Assembly: GCA_937894105.1 (NCBI GenBank)
Contig: CALCTI010000411.1
Coordinates: forward strand, 1-7,586
DNA: 7,586 nucleotides
Source of the DNA: an uncultured cyanobacterium
GTDB lineage: Bacteria; Cyanobacteriota; Cyanobacteriia; CACIAM-69d
Direction of reading: 5' to 3'
Below are positions 1 to 5,727 of this stretch, piece after piece. A model generated the notes under the pieces. That model was given only the letters and a program-made list of their open reading frames with translations, was not told the origin of the DNA and did no database searches. Position 1 is the first letter of the stretch. Each line of letters opens with the position of its first letter. A program made the position numbers and the translations under genes.

Positions 1-258
1 CACTGCTGTTTGGCGCATAGCCTGAGCAGCGGCGCGGCGGGCAGCAGATTCAGCAGCGGTTTGAGCGGCGAAAGGGGTCCCTTTTTTCGCACCTTTAAAG
101 CCACTAGATCCAGCTGAGGCCCAGGAAACAACGTCTCCCTTAAGGTCAGTAATGGTAATGATGGTGTTGTTAAAGGTGGACTGAATATGGGCGACGCCGC
201 TGGGAACGTGGCGCTTTTGCTTACGCGATCCAGAGCGTTTGACGGGTTGCTTAGCCAT
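1..258 (-). CDS. rpsK: 30S ribosomal protein S11 (uS11), 3' end cut by window edge
   Basis: The first 86 codons of S11 are present, starting at ATG 258-256; the family is about 130 residues, so roughly a third is missing beyond base 1. The N terminus is basic (MAKQPVKRSGSRKQKRHV) and is followed by the family core, with AHIQSTFNNTIITITD near residues 24-39 and the Gly/Lys-rich SGFKGAKKGTPFAAQ near 57-71. S11 sits on the 30S platform, where the family contacts 16S rRNA near the E site and the mRNA path. It follows rpsM by 85 nt, the usual alpha-operon order; rpoA and rplQ would be expected next but are outside the window. No Shine-Dalgarno sequence precedes the start. The leader is pyrimidine-rich instead. 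Identity is certain from the sequence; only the end is unseen. Confidence 0.97.
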   Translation of the reverse strand, partial: MAKQPVKRSGSRKQKRHVPSGVAHIQSTFNNTIITITDLKGDVVSWASAGSSGFKGAKKGTPFAAQTAAESAARRAAAQAMRQTAV

Positions 259-343
259 GGCGGTTGAGATAGTAGAAGTAGGAGACTAGGGGCGAATAAA
301 TTTTCGAGGGGAGAAACCTGGGTGTTACCCCAAGGGCTTCACC

Positions 344-712
344 TTACTTTTTCTTACCGGCAACGGTGCGACGGGCACCACGACGGGTGCGGGCGTTGGT
401 GCGGGTTCGCTGTCCGCGAACGGGCAGCCCGGCGCGATGGCGACGACCGCGGTAGGTGCCGATGTCCATCAGGCGCTTAATGTTCATCGCTTCCAAGCGG
501 CGCAAGTCCCCTTCAATTTCGTAGTTTTGCTCAACGGCTGAGCGAAGGGCGGCAACATCGGCGTCAGACAATTCGCGAACCCGCGTATCAGGATTGACGC
601 CTGCTGCTGCTAATACTTTTTGCGATCGCGACAGGCCGATTCCGTAGATGTAGGTCAAACCAATTTCGATACGTTTGTCGCGGGGTAAGTCCACGCCAGC
701 GATTCTTGCCAC
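344..712 (-). CDS. rpsM: 30S ribosomal protein S13 (uS13), GTG start
   Basis: A complete S13 of 122 residues, within the usual family length. It begins MARIAGVDLP, has the helix-turn region YIYGIGLSRSQKVL (residues 21-34), then DIGTYRGRRHRAGLPVRGQRT (residues 83-103, the family signature) and a basic C-terminal tail ending GKKK. In the family, the tail reaches the P-site tRNA, and S13 forms intersubunit bridges in the head of the 30S. The start codon is GTG (712-710), supported by a GAGGGAG Shine-Dalgarno sequence 9 nt upstream and by the conserved N terminus. The gene follows infA after a 203-nt gap that carries a good promoter, so it is probably the first gene of its own transcript with rpsK. 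Confidence 0.98.
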   Translation of the reverse strand: MARIAGVDLPRDKRIEIGLTYIYGIGLSRSQKVLAAAGVNPDTRVRELSDADVAALRSAVEQNYEIEGDLRRLEAMNIKRLMDIGTYRGRRHRAGLPVRGQRTRTNARTRRGARRTVAGKKK

Positions 713-721
713 TTTTTGAAT

Positions 722-728
722 CTCCCTC
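722..728 (-). promoter_or_regulatory. Shine-Dalgarno of rpsM
   Basis: The minus strand reads GAGGGAG, 9 nt before the GTG at 712-710. It supports the non-ATG start of rpsM, whose next codons give the conserved ARIAGVD. Confidence 0.8.
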
Positions 729-775
729 GTTCAGTGGTGGTTAAAGGTAAGGTGTCGTTGAATGCCTTGAAAGAT

Positions 776-794
776 TGCCTGAAAATTTCTGGCA
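776..794 (-). other. Imperfect hairpin in the rpsM leader
   Basis: On the transcribed strand TGCC (794-791) pairs with GGCA (779-776). Inside these a GAA/TTC stem follows after one A-A mismatch, leaving a 3-nt loop. A second GGCAT at 766-762 could pair with ATGCC (795-791) instead, so two exclusive stems are possible. The hairpin lies about 20 nt downstream of the predicted transcription start and 64 nt upstream of the start codon. Any regulatory role is inference. Confidence 0.35.
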
Positions 795-821
795 TGTTTT
801 AAGGAGCATTACCAGCCCCCT

Positions 822-850
822 ATACTATCCCTCTCGGTCTTTTCCGTCAA
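822..850 (-). promoter_or_regulatory. Sigma70-type promoter upstream of rpsM
   Basis: On the minus strand there is a -35 box TTGACG (850-845, five of six consensus positions), a 17-nt spacer, and a -10 box TAGTAT (827-822, four of six, including the key A and T). The sequence just upstream (about 851-875) is almost pure A/T and includes the palindrome at 861-874, which could act as an UP-like element. The predicted start is near base 815, giving a leader of about 100 nt before rpsM. It would drive rpsM-rpsK and the rest of the alpha-type operon independently of the spc genes. The match is visible in the sequence; activity is inferred. Confidence 0.7.
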
Positions 851-860
851 TATTTTTCTA

Positions 861-874
861 ATTTTCTAGAAAAT
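861..874. repeat. 14-bp perfect palindrome next to the rpsM promoter
   Basis: ATTTTCTAGAAAAT is a perfect two-fold palindrome centred about 52 nt upstream of the predicted rpsM transcription start, just behind the -35 box. It could be an operator, or merely part of an A/T-rich promoter upstream region; the sequence does not decide between these. Confidence 0.5.
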
Positions 875-878
875 CGAG

Positions 879-920
879 GTTAATGATCTTGATTGAGTGA
901 AGGTGTCGCAGGTCATTAAC
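879..920 (-). repeat. Inverted repeat across the infA stop codon
   Basis: GTTAATGA on the minus strand (920-913, containing the infA stop TAA at 918-916) is complementary to TCATTAAC (886-879), an 8-bp stem with a 26-nt loop. A run of four T follows four bases later. The stem is A/T-rich and the loop long, so as a terminator of infA it is weak. It may instead be a 3' end stabiliser or chance. Confidence 0.3.
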
Positions 921-1143
921 GCTTATTTTTCAGGCGGAATGTGATCCGTCCCTTACTTAGATCGTAAGGGGTCAATTCCACTTTGACGCGATCGCCCGGC
1001 AAGATTTTGATGTAATTGCGGCGAATTTTTCCCGAAATATGGGCTAGAACATTAAATCCATTATCGAGATCCACCCGAAACATGGCATTGGGAAGGGATT
1101 CCGTTACGGTCCCTTCCATTTCAATCAAATCTTGCTTAGACAA
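916..1143 (-). CDS. infA: Translation initiation factor IF-1, TTG start
   Basis: A complete IF-1 of 75 residues, a typical length. It is a single S1-type OB fold: MSKQDLIEMEGTVTESLPNA, the core FRVDLDNGFNVLAHISGKIR (residues 22-41) and ILPGDRVKVELTPYDLSKGRITFRL (47-71). IF-1 binds the 30S A site and works with IF-2 and IF-3 in start-site selection. The start is TTG (1143-1141): no ATG or GTG is available at this place, TAGGAG lies 8 nt upstream, and the conserved SKQD begins right after it. The gene follows adk by 104 nt, with a terminator in the gap. It precedes rpsM without the usual rpmJ between them. I found no convincing promoter in the 63 nt between the terminator and the start. Confidence 0.98.
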   Translation of the reverse strand: MSKQDLIEMEGTVTESLPNAMFRVDLDNGFNVLAHISGKIRRNYIKILPGDRVKVELTPYDLSKGRITFRLKNKR

Positions 1144-1151
1144 AGTGGAAT

Positions 1152-1157
1152 CTCCTA
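1152..1157 (-). promoter_or_regulatory. Shine-Dalgarno of infA
   Basis: TAGGAG on the minus strand lies 8 nt before the TTG codon at 1143-1141. It fixes this unusual start, since the frame offers no ATG before the conserved N terminus. Confidence 0.8.
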
Positions 1158-1202
1158 GCCAGTGGCTTCAAAATGACGGCAAAACTTAAGCGTCGCAAAA
1201 CG

Positions 1203-1231
1203 TAAAAAGCCCCTCTGTTGTAGCGGGGCTT
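1203..1231 (-). terminator. Intrinsic terminator after adk
   Basis: On the minus strand AAGCCCC (1231-1225) pairs perfectly with GGGGCTT (1213-1207) around an 11-nt loop. The stem runs directly into more T, giving CTTTTTA, followed after ACG by four further T. The opposite strand has no T run, so it is directional for the spc transcript. It starts 16 nt after the adk stop codon and lies before infA. Fold and T tract are visible; how complete termination is cannot be read from sequence. Confidence 0.7.
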
Positions 1232-1247
1232 ACAAACAAGCATATCT

Positions 1248-1823
1248 CTAAACGCTAGACAAGGGACGAATCGCACTTTTTAGCTTTTTGCTTACGGCAT
1301 CTAGCTCAGCGTCGCCGTTGACCACCGTTAATTCAGGGCGATCGCGATAAAATTCTAAGATCGGCGCAGTGGATTCATAAAACACCTCAAGGCGGCGGCG
1401 AATGACCGCTTCAGTGTCATCAGAACGACCCTGATCTTTGCCCCTGCCCAGCAACCGCTGCACGAGGATCTCATCGGGCACCTCCAAGCTCAAAATGCGA
1501 TCAAAGCCTTGCCCCATGGTGGTTAACATTTCGTCTAGCTTTTGAGCCTGGGCCACGTTTCGGGGAAAGCCATCCAGAATCCAACCGTTGACGGCGTCAG
1601 GCTGCTCTAGGCGATCGCGAATCATATCCAGGATCAAAGAGTCAGGCACCAGGTCGCCCTTGTCCATGTAGCTTGTGGCTTTGAGCCCGAGCTCAGTTTG
1701 GTTTTTAACCGCTGATCGCAAAATATCCCCGGTGGAAATATGGGGAATACTCAGCCACTCCGACACAATCTGAGCTTGGGTCCCTTTACCTGCCCCTGGC
1801 GGTCCTAGAAAAATTAGACGCAT
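1248..1823 (-). CDS. adk: Adenylate kinase, short-LID type
   Basis: A complete cytosolic adenylate kinase of 191 residues, catalysing ATP + AMP = 2 ADP. The P-loop GPPGAGKGT is at residues 7-15, the AMP-site STGDILR at 30-36, and DGFPR at 84-88. The LID (LLGRGKDQGRSDDT, about 124-137) is the short form without the long insert or zinc-binding cysteines found in many bacterial enzymes, as is usual in cyanobacteria. Arginines 142-144 follow the LID. Its ATG overlaps the secY stop as TAATG, which suggests coupled translation, and secY-adk is a common bacterial pair. A terminator follows 16 nt after the stop codon, so adk appears to be the last gene of this transcript. Confidence 0.97.
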   Translation of the reverse strand: MRLIFLGPPGAGKGTQAQIVSEWLSIPHISTGDILRSAVKNQTELGLKATSYMDKGDLVPDSLILDMIRDRLEQPDAVNGWILDGFPRNVAQAQKLDEMLTTMGQGFDRILSLEVPDEILVQRLLGRGKDQGRSDDTEAVIRRRLEVFYESTAPILEFYRDRPELTVVNGDAELDAVSKKLKSAIRPLSSV

Positions 1824-3145
1824 TATTCTTTCACCATGCCCTCGTAACGCTGGGAGATCACGTAAGTTTGAATTTGCTTGGAGGTGTCAATGGCAACACC
1901 CACCAAAATCAGAAAAGATGTGGCGCCCAACCCTTGGAATGTTCTGACGTTGGTCGCACTTTCTACGGCAGTGGGCACGATCGCTACCAACCCCAGAAAC
2001 ACTGCCCCTAGGAAGGTCAAGCGATTCAGCACCTGTTGAATGCGATCGCTCGTTGCTTGGCCGGGACGAACCCCAGGAATACTAGACCCCATTTTCTTGA
2101 GGTTCTGGGACATATCCACCGGGTTAACAATCAAAGATGCGTAGAAATAGCTGAAAAACAGAATTAGCGCCAGATAAACCAAAGCATACAGCCAGGGCGT
2201 GACACCCGTGGGACTCAGGTAGGTTGCCACCTGAGCCAGCGCTGGATTATTCGTAAACTGAGCGAGGGAAGCCGGCAGTACCAAAACAGCAGTGGCAAAA
2301 ATAATCGGCATCACACCCCCTTGGTTTAGACGCAAGGGTAAGTAACTGCTGCGCTCTTGGTAAACTCGACGACCCACCTGGCGACGGGCAGACACGATGG
2401 GAATTCGCCGCGCCCCCTCTTGCACAAACACAATGCCCACAATAGTTGCCAGGAACGCCAGTGCCAGGAGGATAATGCCACCCACCACTTCGCGATCGCC
2501 ACTTTGAGCTAGGGCAAAAGTCTGCCCCACGGACCGGGGAAACGTGGACACAATATTGACAAAGATCAGTAAAGACGCCCCATTGCCAATACCGCGCTCA
2601 GTAATCAGCTCCCCTAGCCACATCACCAACATTGACCCAGCTGACAGGGCCAACATGGTTTCAACAATGAACACTGGACCAGGGTTATTGGCGGCTCCCA
2701 GACTGGATACCCATAGGGAAATACCAAAGCTTTGGATAAGGGCCCAACCCAAGGCCACATAGCGGGTGATTTGCGACAGTTTACGCCGTCCCGCCTCGCC
2801 CTCATTTTTCTGTAGATCCTCCAACGAAGGCAATGCCGCCGTCAGAAGCTGAATAATAATGGAAGCGTTAATAAACGGCAAAATCCCCAAGGCAAAAATG
2901 CCCAGGGCCGATAAGCCGCCGCCGGAGAAAATATCTAAAAATCCAACGATTCCGCCCAGCCCGCTAGACTCAATACGTGCCGAAAAGATTGCCCGATCAA
3001 TACCTGGCACCGGCAAGTAAATCCCCAGGCGCACTAGCACCAGCAGACCAATGGTCAGCAGTATTCGCCCCCGCAGTCCAGCGGCTTGGGCCATTTGTGC
3101 AAATGTTTCCTGAGCAGACGGGCTTCTATCGCGACTGACCACCAT
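1823..3145 (-). CDS. secY: Protein translocase subunit SecY
   Basis: A complete SecY of 440 residues, the main channel subunit of the Sec translocon in the plasma and thylakoid membranes. About ten hydrophobic segments can be seen, beginning with TM1 near residues 28-46. The plug/TM2 region (GGIVGFLDIFSGGGLSALGI, about 64-83) is followed by LPFINASIIIQLL. ERGIGNG is at 183-189, the cytosolic basic loop RRIPIVSARRQVGRR at about 246-260, and the C5 loop PGVRPG at 357-362 carries the conserved Arg (R360) needed for SecA/ribosome interaction in the family. The ATG start (3145-3143) has only a weak AGGT upstream. It follows rplO by 84 nt holding a strong hairpin, and its TAA overlaps the adk start. 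Confidence 0.98.
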   Translation of the reverse strand: MVVSRDRSPSAQETFAQMAQAAGLRGRILLTIGLLVLVRLGIYLPVPGIDRAIFSARIESSGLGGIVGFLDIFSGGGLSALGIFALGILPFINASIIIQLLTAALPSLEDLQKNEGEAGRRKLSQITRYVALGWALIQSFGISLWVSSLGAANNPGPVFIVETMLALSAGSMLVMWLGELITERGIGNGASLLIFVNIVSTFPRSVGQTFALAQSGDREVVGGIILLALAFLATIVGIVFVQEGARRIPIVSARRQVGRRVYQERSSYLPLRLNQGGVMPIIFATAVLVLPASLAQFTNNPALAQVATYLSPTGVTPWLYALVYLALILFFSYFYASLIVNPVDMSQNLKKMGSSIPGVRPGQATSDRIQQVLNRLTFLGAVFLGLVAIVPTAVESATNVRTFQGLGATSFLILVGVAIDTSKQIQTYVISQRYEGMVKE

Positions 3146-3198
3146 TTCGCCGTACCTAACAAGGATCCGTAAAACTTAATCGTACCAGTTGAGCCCCA

Positions 3199-3217
3199 CT
3201 GCCTTGCAACAAGGCAG
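3199..3217 (-). other. Perfect hairpin between rplO and secY
   Basis: CTGCCTTG and CAAGGCAG form a perfect 8-bp stem around a 3-nt loop (or 7 bp around 5 nt), 12 nt after the rplO stop and 53 nt before the secY start. On the transcribed strand it is followed by TGGGGCTC, with no T run, so it is not a standard terminator. It could be an RNA processing or stabilising element that lowers secY output relative to the r-proteins; this is inference. Confidence 0.6.
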
Positions 3218-3229
3218 GAACACCAATCG

Positions 3230-3706
3230 CTACTTAGAGCGCACCCACTTTTCAGGACCCATGGGCACCACCGTGCAGGTCCCTCCTGCCGCTTCAATTT
3301 TTGCTTTAGCAGACTTGCTAAAAGCCGCAGCTTCAACGGTTATAGCCACACTTAGCTCGCCATCTCCCAGCACTTTCAGGGGAGCTTTGCCCACAGTGAT
3401 AATGCCTTCATCCACTAGGGACTGCAGGGTAACGGTGGTTCCTGCAGCAAGATCGCCTAGGTCAGCAACGTTAATCAAGGTAAATTCCTTGGGGTTAACG
3501 AGCGTAAAGTGCTTTAGCTTAGGCACGCGACGATAAAGGGGCATCTGTCCCCCTTCAAAGCCTGGGCGGGTACCGCTACCGGAGCGGGATTTTTGACCGC
3601 GCATACCAAAGCCGCAGCTGGCCCCTTGACCTGCAGCAATGCCCCGCCCAACGCGACGGCGACGACGTTTTGAGCCCTCTTGGGGCTTTGCATCTTCCAG
3701 TCTCAT
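3230..3706 (-). CDS. rplO: 50S ribosomal protein L15 (uL15)
   Basis: A complete L15 of 158 residues, slightly longer than the E. coli form. The basic N-terminal extension (RRRRRVGRGIAAGQG, residues 15-29) is followed by the Gly-rich GMRGQKSRSGSGTRPGFEGGQ (about 34-54) and PLYRRVPKLKHF, then the globular C-terminal domain with VLGDGELSVAITVEAAAFSKSAK. L15 binds 23S rRNA and is a late-assembling, structurally central 50S protein. It directly follows rpsE, as expected in cyanobacteria where rpmD is not found here, but across a 100-nt spacer that is long for this cluster. The ATG has only a weak AAAGG site upstream, which may be partly base-paired with an AGCCT at 3733-3729. Confidence 0.98.
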   Translation of the reverse strand: MRLEDAKPQEGSKRRRRRVGRGIAAGQGASCGFGMRGQKSRSGSGTRPGFEGGQMPLYRRVPKLKHFTLVNPKEFTLINVADLGDLAAGTTVTLQSLVDEGIITVGKAPLKVLGDGELSVAITVEAAAFSKSAKAKIEAAGGTCTVVPMGPEKWVRSK

Positions 3707-3749
3707 AATTTAAGCCTTTAGTTATTTCAGGCTGGTGTGAACGTGAGGG

Positions 3750-3782
3750 TTGAATTCAAGTTGAATTCGATTGGAACTCAAG
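3750..3782. repeat. Three tandem imperfect 11-mers in the rpsE-rplO spacer
   Basis: Read on the plus strand, the units are TTGAATTCAAG (3750-3760), TTGAATTCGAT (3761-3771) and TGGAACTCAAG (3772-3782). The first unit contains the 10-bp palindrome TTGAATTCAA. One helical-turn spacing is what a multi-site DNA-binding protein would use, but the DNA is inside an operon and the function is unknown. Confidence 0.55.
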
Positions 3783-3806
3783 ATTAAAAACTCGCGAGAT
3801 GCCAGT

Positions 3807-4331
3807 TTATTTTGAGTACATTTTTTCAATGGGGACGCCGCGATCGCTCGCCACACCGCCCAGGGTCCGTAGGGAACTTAAGGCATTCAAGGCAGCCCGA
3901 GCATTGTTTAGGGGATTATCGGATCCCAACTGCTTCGCCAGGATGTTTTTAACCCCTGCCAACTCCAAAACGGTACGCACAGCACCACCGGCAATTACAC
4001 CGGTACCGGGAGACGCGGGACGCATCATCACCGCAGCACCGCCACCACGCCCTTGGGACGGATGGGGAATAGAGTTATTCGTGGTCAAAGGCACCTTTAC
4101 CAGGCTCTTCTTTCCGTCGGCAACGCCTTTCTTAACCGCGCCAATAACGTCAGCAGCTTTACCCACGCCAACGCCCACTTGACCTTTTTCGTCACCGACC
4201 ACCACGATCGCGCGGAAGCTAAGCTTTTTACCCCCCTTGACCACCTTGGTTACCCGGCGGATTTGCACCACCCGTTCCTGCCATTCGGAATCTTTTTCGC
4301 GATTGCGATCTTTCTTTCGACGATTCGCCAT
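3807..4331 (-). CDS. rpsE: 30S ribosomal protein S5 (uS5)
   Basis: A complete S5 of 174 residues. A charged N terminus (MANRRKKDRNREKDSEWQERV) leads into the double-stranded-RNA-binding-like N domain with FRAIVVVGDEKGQVGVGVGKA (residues 39-59). The C domain follows with GRGGGAAVMMRPASPGTGVIAGGAVRTVLELAGV (about 94-127), holding the conserved Gly-rich and Pro segments. S5 lies at the mRNA entry side of the 30S, and in the family it affects decoding accuracy and mRNA unwinding. The ATG is preceded by AGGA at 8-nt spacing. It lies 33 nt after rplR. Confidence 0.98.
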   Translation of the reverse strand: MANRRKKDRNREKDSEWQERVVQIRRVTKVVKGGKKLSFRAIVVVGDEKGQVGVGVGKAADVIGAVKKGVADGKKSLVKVPLTTNNSIPHPSQGRGGGAAVMMRPASPGTGVIAGGAVRTVLELAGVKNILAKQLGSDNPLNNARAALNALSSLRTLGGVASDRGVPIEKMYSK

Positions 4332-4364
4332 TGTCTTGTCCTATATTTCCGATACGTTTCCGAC

Positions 4365-4727
4365 CTAAAACTCCAGACCGGCTTCACGGGCAGCTTCCGC
4401 CAGGGCCTTAACGCGACCGTGGTAAAGATTTCCGCCGCGATCAAAGACCACCTGAGAAATGCCCTTACCCTTAAGTCGCTCTGCCACTAGTTCTCCCACA
4501 GCAGCGGAGGCCGTTTGGTTTCGACTGTTTTCCAGTTTTTTCCGAAGATCCGGGTCTAACGTGGATGCCGCCGCTAGGGTGTGCTGAGCCGCATCGTCAA
4601 TAGCCTGCACATAAATGTGCTGGTGCGATCGAAAAACACAGAGGCGAGGGCGCTCTGCTGTGCCGATGATTTTGCGCCGAACTCGACGATGACGCCGTTG
4701 AGTTAAGGCTTTACGACCTTGCTTCAT
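4365..4727 (-). CDS. rplR: 50S ribosomal protein L18 (uL18)
   Basis: A complete L18 of 120 residues, the usual length. The basic N terminus (KALTQRRHRRVRRKIIGT) is followed by AERPRLCVFRSHQHIYVQAIDD (residues 24-45), then the conserved C-terminal half with AAVGELVAERLKGKGISQVVFDRGGNLYHGRVKALAEAAREAGLEF. L18 binds 5S rRNA and helps place it in the central protuberance with L5. Its ATG overlaps the TAA of rplF in TAATG, so translation is likely coupled to L6. Confidence 0.98.
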   Translation of the reverse strand: MKQGRKALTQRRHRRVRRKIIGTAERPRLCVFRSHQHIYVQAIDDAAQHTLAAASTLDPDLRKKLENSRNQTASAAVGELVAERLKGKGISQVVFDRGGNLYHGRVKALAEAAREAGLEF

Positions 4728-5266
4728 TACTTCTTACCTGTCTTACCAGCTTTACGTCTGATTTGCTCGCCTTGGTAGCGAATGCCCTTGCCCTTGAATG
4801 GCTCCGGAGGACGAACGGCGCGGATGCGGGCAGCTGTGTTGCCAACCAGCTCCTTATCAATGCCGCTCACGGTAAGGTTGGTGGGACCATCAGCGCTAAA
4901 CTCAATGCCGTCGGGGGCGGGAATATCCACCGGGTGGCTGTAGCCAACGCTCAAATTTAGGGTCTTACCTTTCACCTGAGCCCGGTAACCGACTCCTTGG
5001 ATCTCTAGCTTGCGCTGGAATCCCGAAGACACCCCCTCGACCATGTTAGCGAGGAGCGATCGGCACAGACCGTGGCGCTGTCGAGCAACGCGAGAGTCAT
5101 TAATACGGTTTACGTTAATTGCATCGCCGTCCTGTTCAAAGGTGGCTTCAGCCGGAAACTCCCGCTGTAGCTCTCCCTTGGGTCCCTTAACGGTTACGTG
5201 CTGCCCTTTGAGGGTGACCGTAACGCCGCTAGGGATTGGGACTGGCTGTTTGCCAATTCGTGACAT
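4727..5266 (-). CDS. rplF: 50S ribosomal protein L6 (uL6)
   Basis: A complete L6 of 179 residues made of two similar alpha/beta domains (about 1-80 and 81-179). It begins MSRIGKQPVPIPSGV and carries the C-terminal signature PEPFKGKGIRYQGEQIRRKAGKTGKK near the end. L6 binds 23S rRNA by the sarcin-ricin and L7/L12-stalk base region, near the factor-binding site. The ATG has a very strong AGGAGGT Shine-Dalgarno sequence 10 nt upstream (5283-5277), the best in the window. It lies 59 nt after rpsH and overlaps rplR by one base. Confidence 0.98.
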   Translation of the reverse strand: MSRIGKQPVPIPSGVTVTLKGQHVTVKGPKGELQREFPAEATFEQDGDAINVNRINDSRVARQRHGLCRSLLANMVEGVSSGFQRKLEIQGVGYRAQVKGKTLNLSVGYSHPVDIPAPDGIEFSADGPTNLTVSGIDKELVGNTAARIRAVRPPEPFKGKGIRYQGEQIRRKAGKTGKK

Positions 5267-5276
5267 GGCTAATAGA

Positions 5277-5283
5277 ACCTCCT
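5277..5283 (-). promoter_or_regulatory. Strong Shine-Dalgarno of rplF
   Basis: The minus strand reads AGGAGGT, seven bases complementary to the 16S 3' end, 10 nt before the rplF ATG. It is the strongest site in the window and serves the coupled rplF-rplR pair. Confidence 0.8.
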
Positions 5284-5325
5284 GGTTGGTACTAATAATG
5301 TGGGTTTAGTAATGTCCTAGAAGCT

Positions 5326-5727
5326 CTACCAGACGTAGCACAGGACTTCGCCGCCAACGCCCTGGTTGCGGGCTTCGCGATCGCACATAATGCCGCTAGA
5401 GGTGGAGATAATGGCGATACCAATGCCTCCCAATACCCGTGGCAGATCACGACGATTGGAATACACCCGAAGTCCAGGCTTACTCACCCGCTTCAAGGTT
5501 GTAATAATCGGCTGGCGCTGCTTGCCCTTGTATTTCAAGCCAATACTCAGGATGCGACCAATGCCTTCGCCGGTTTCTTCAAAGCCACCGACAAATCCCT
5601 CTGCCTCCAATACGGCGGCAATGCTGCGCGTCATTTTTGTTGCAGGCACCTTAGCGGTTTGGTGTCGAGCCATACTCGCGTTGCGAATGCGAGTCAGCAT
5701 ATCTGCAATGGGGTCATTAACTGCCAT
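5326..5727 (-). CDS. rpsH: 30S ribosomal protein S8 (uS8)
   Basis: A complete S8 of 133 residues. It opens MAVNDPIADMLTRIRNASMARH, has GLRVYSNRRDLPRVLGGIGIAIISTSSGIM (about 91-120) and ends GGEVLCYVW, the C terminus typical of cyanobacterial S8. S8 is an early 16S rRNA-binding protein of the central domain; in E. coli it also represses the spc operon by binding its mRNA near rplE, which I cannot confirm here. The ATG has AAGGAG at 10-nt spacing. It lies directly after rplE with a 23-nt gap and no rpsN between them, as is usual in cyanobacteria. Confidence 0.98.
   Translation of the reverse strand: MAVNDPIADMLTRIRNASMARHQTAKVPATKMTRSIAAVLEAEGFVGGFEETGEGIGRILSIGLKYKGKQRQPIITTLKRVSKPGLRVYSNRRDLPRVLGGIGIAIISTSSGIMCDREARNQGVGGEVLCYVW

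Noticed and set aside
301..343. Short hairpin (CTTGGG/CCCAGG) after rpsM as a terminator
   Set aside because: The stem is only six pairs with one wobble and is followed by TTTCTCC rather than a T run, and rpsK must be transcribed beyond it.
658..795. 46-codon frame on the minus strand starting at ATG 795, overlapping rpsM
   Set aside because: It has no ribosome binding site, overlaps the start of rpsM in another frame, and shows no resemblance to L36 or another known small protein.
3177..3213. Possible secY promoter (TTGCAA, 19 nt, TACGAT)
   Set aside because: Both boxes match only four of six positions, the spacing is too long, and the -35 falls inside the hairpin.
3791..3798. Palindrome CTCGCGAG after rpsE
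   Set aside because: An 8-bp palindrome alone is expected by chance at this length and no second copy or T tract supports a function.
3799..4490. Long plus-strand frames opposite rpsE and rplR
   Set aside because: They are antisense to conserved r-protein genes, look compositionally random and have no start signals.
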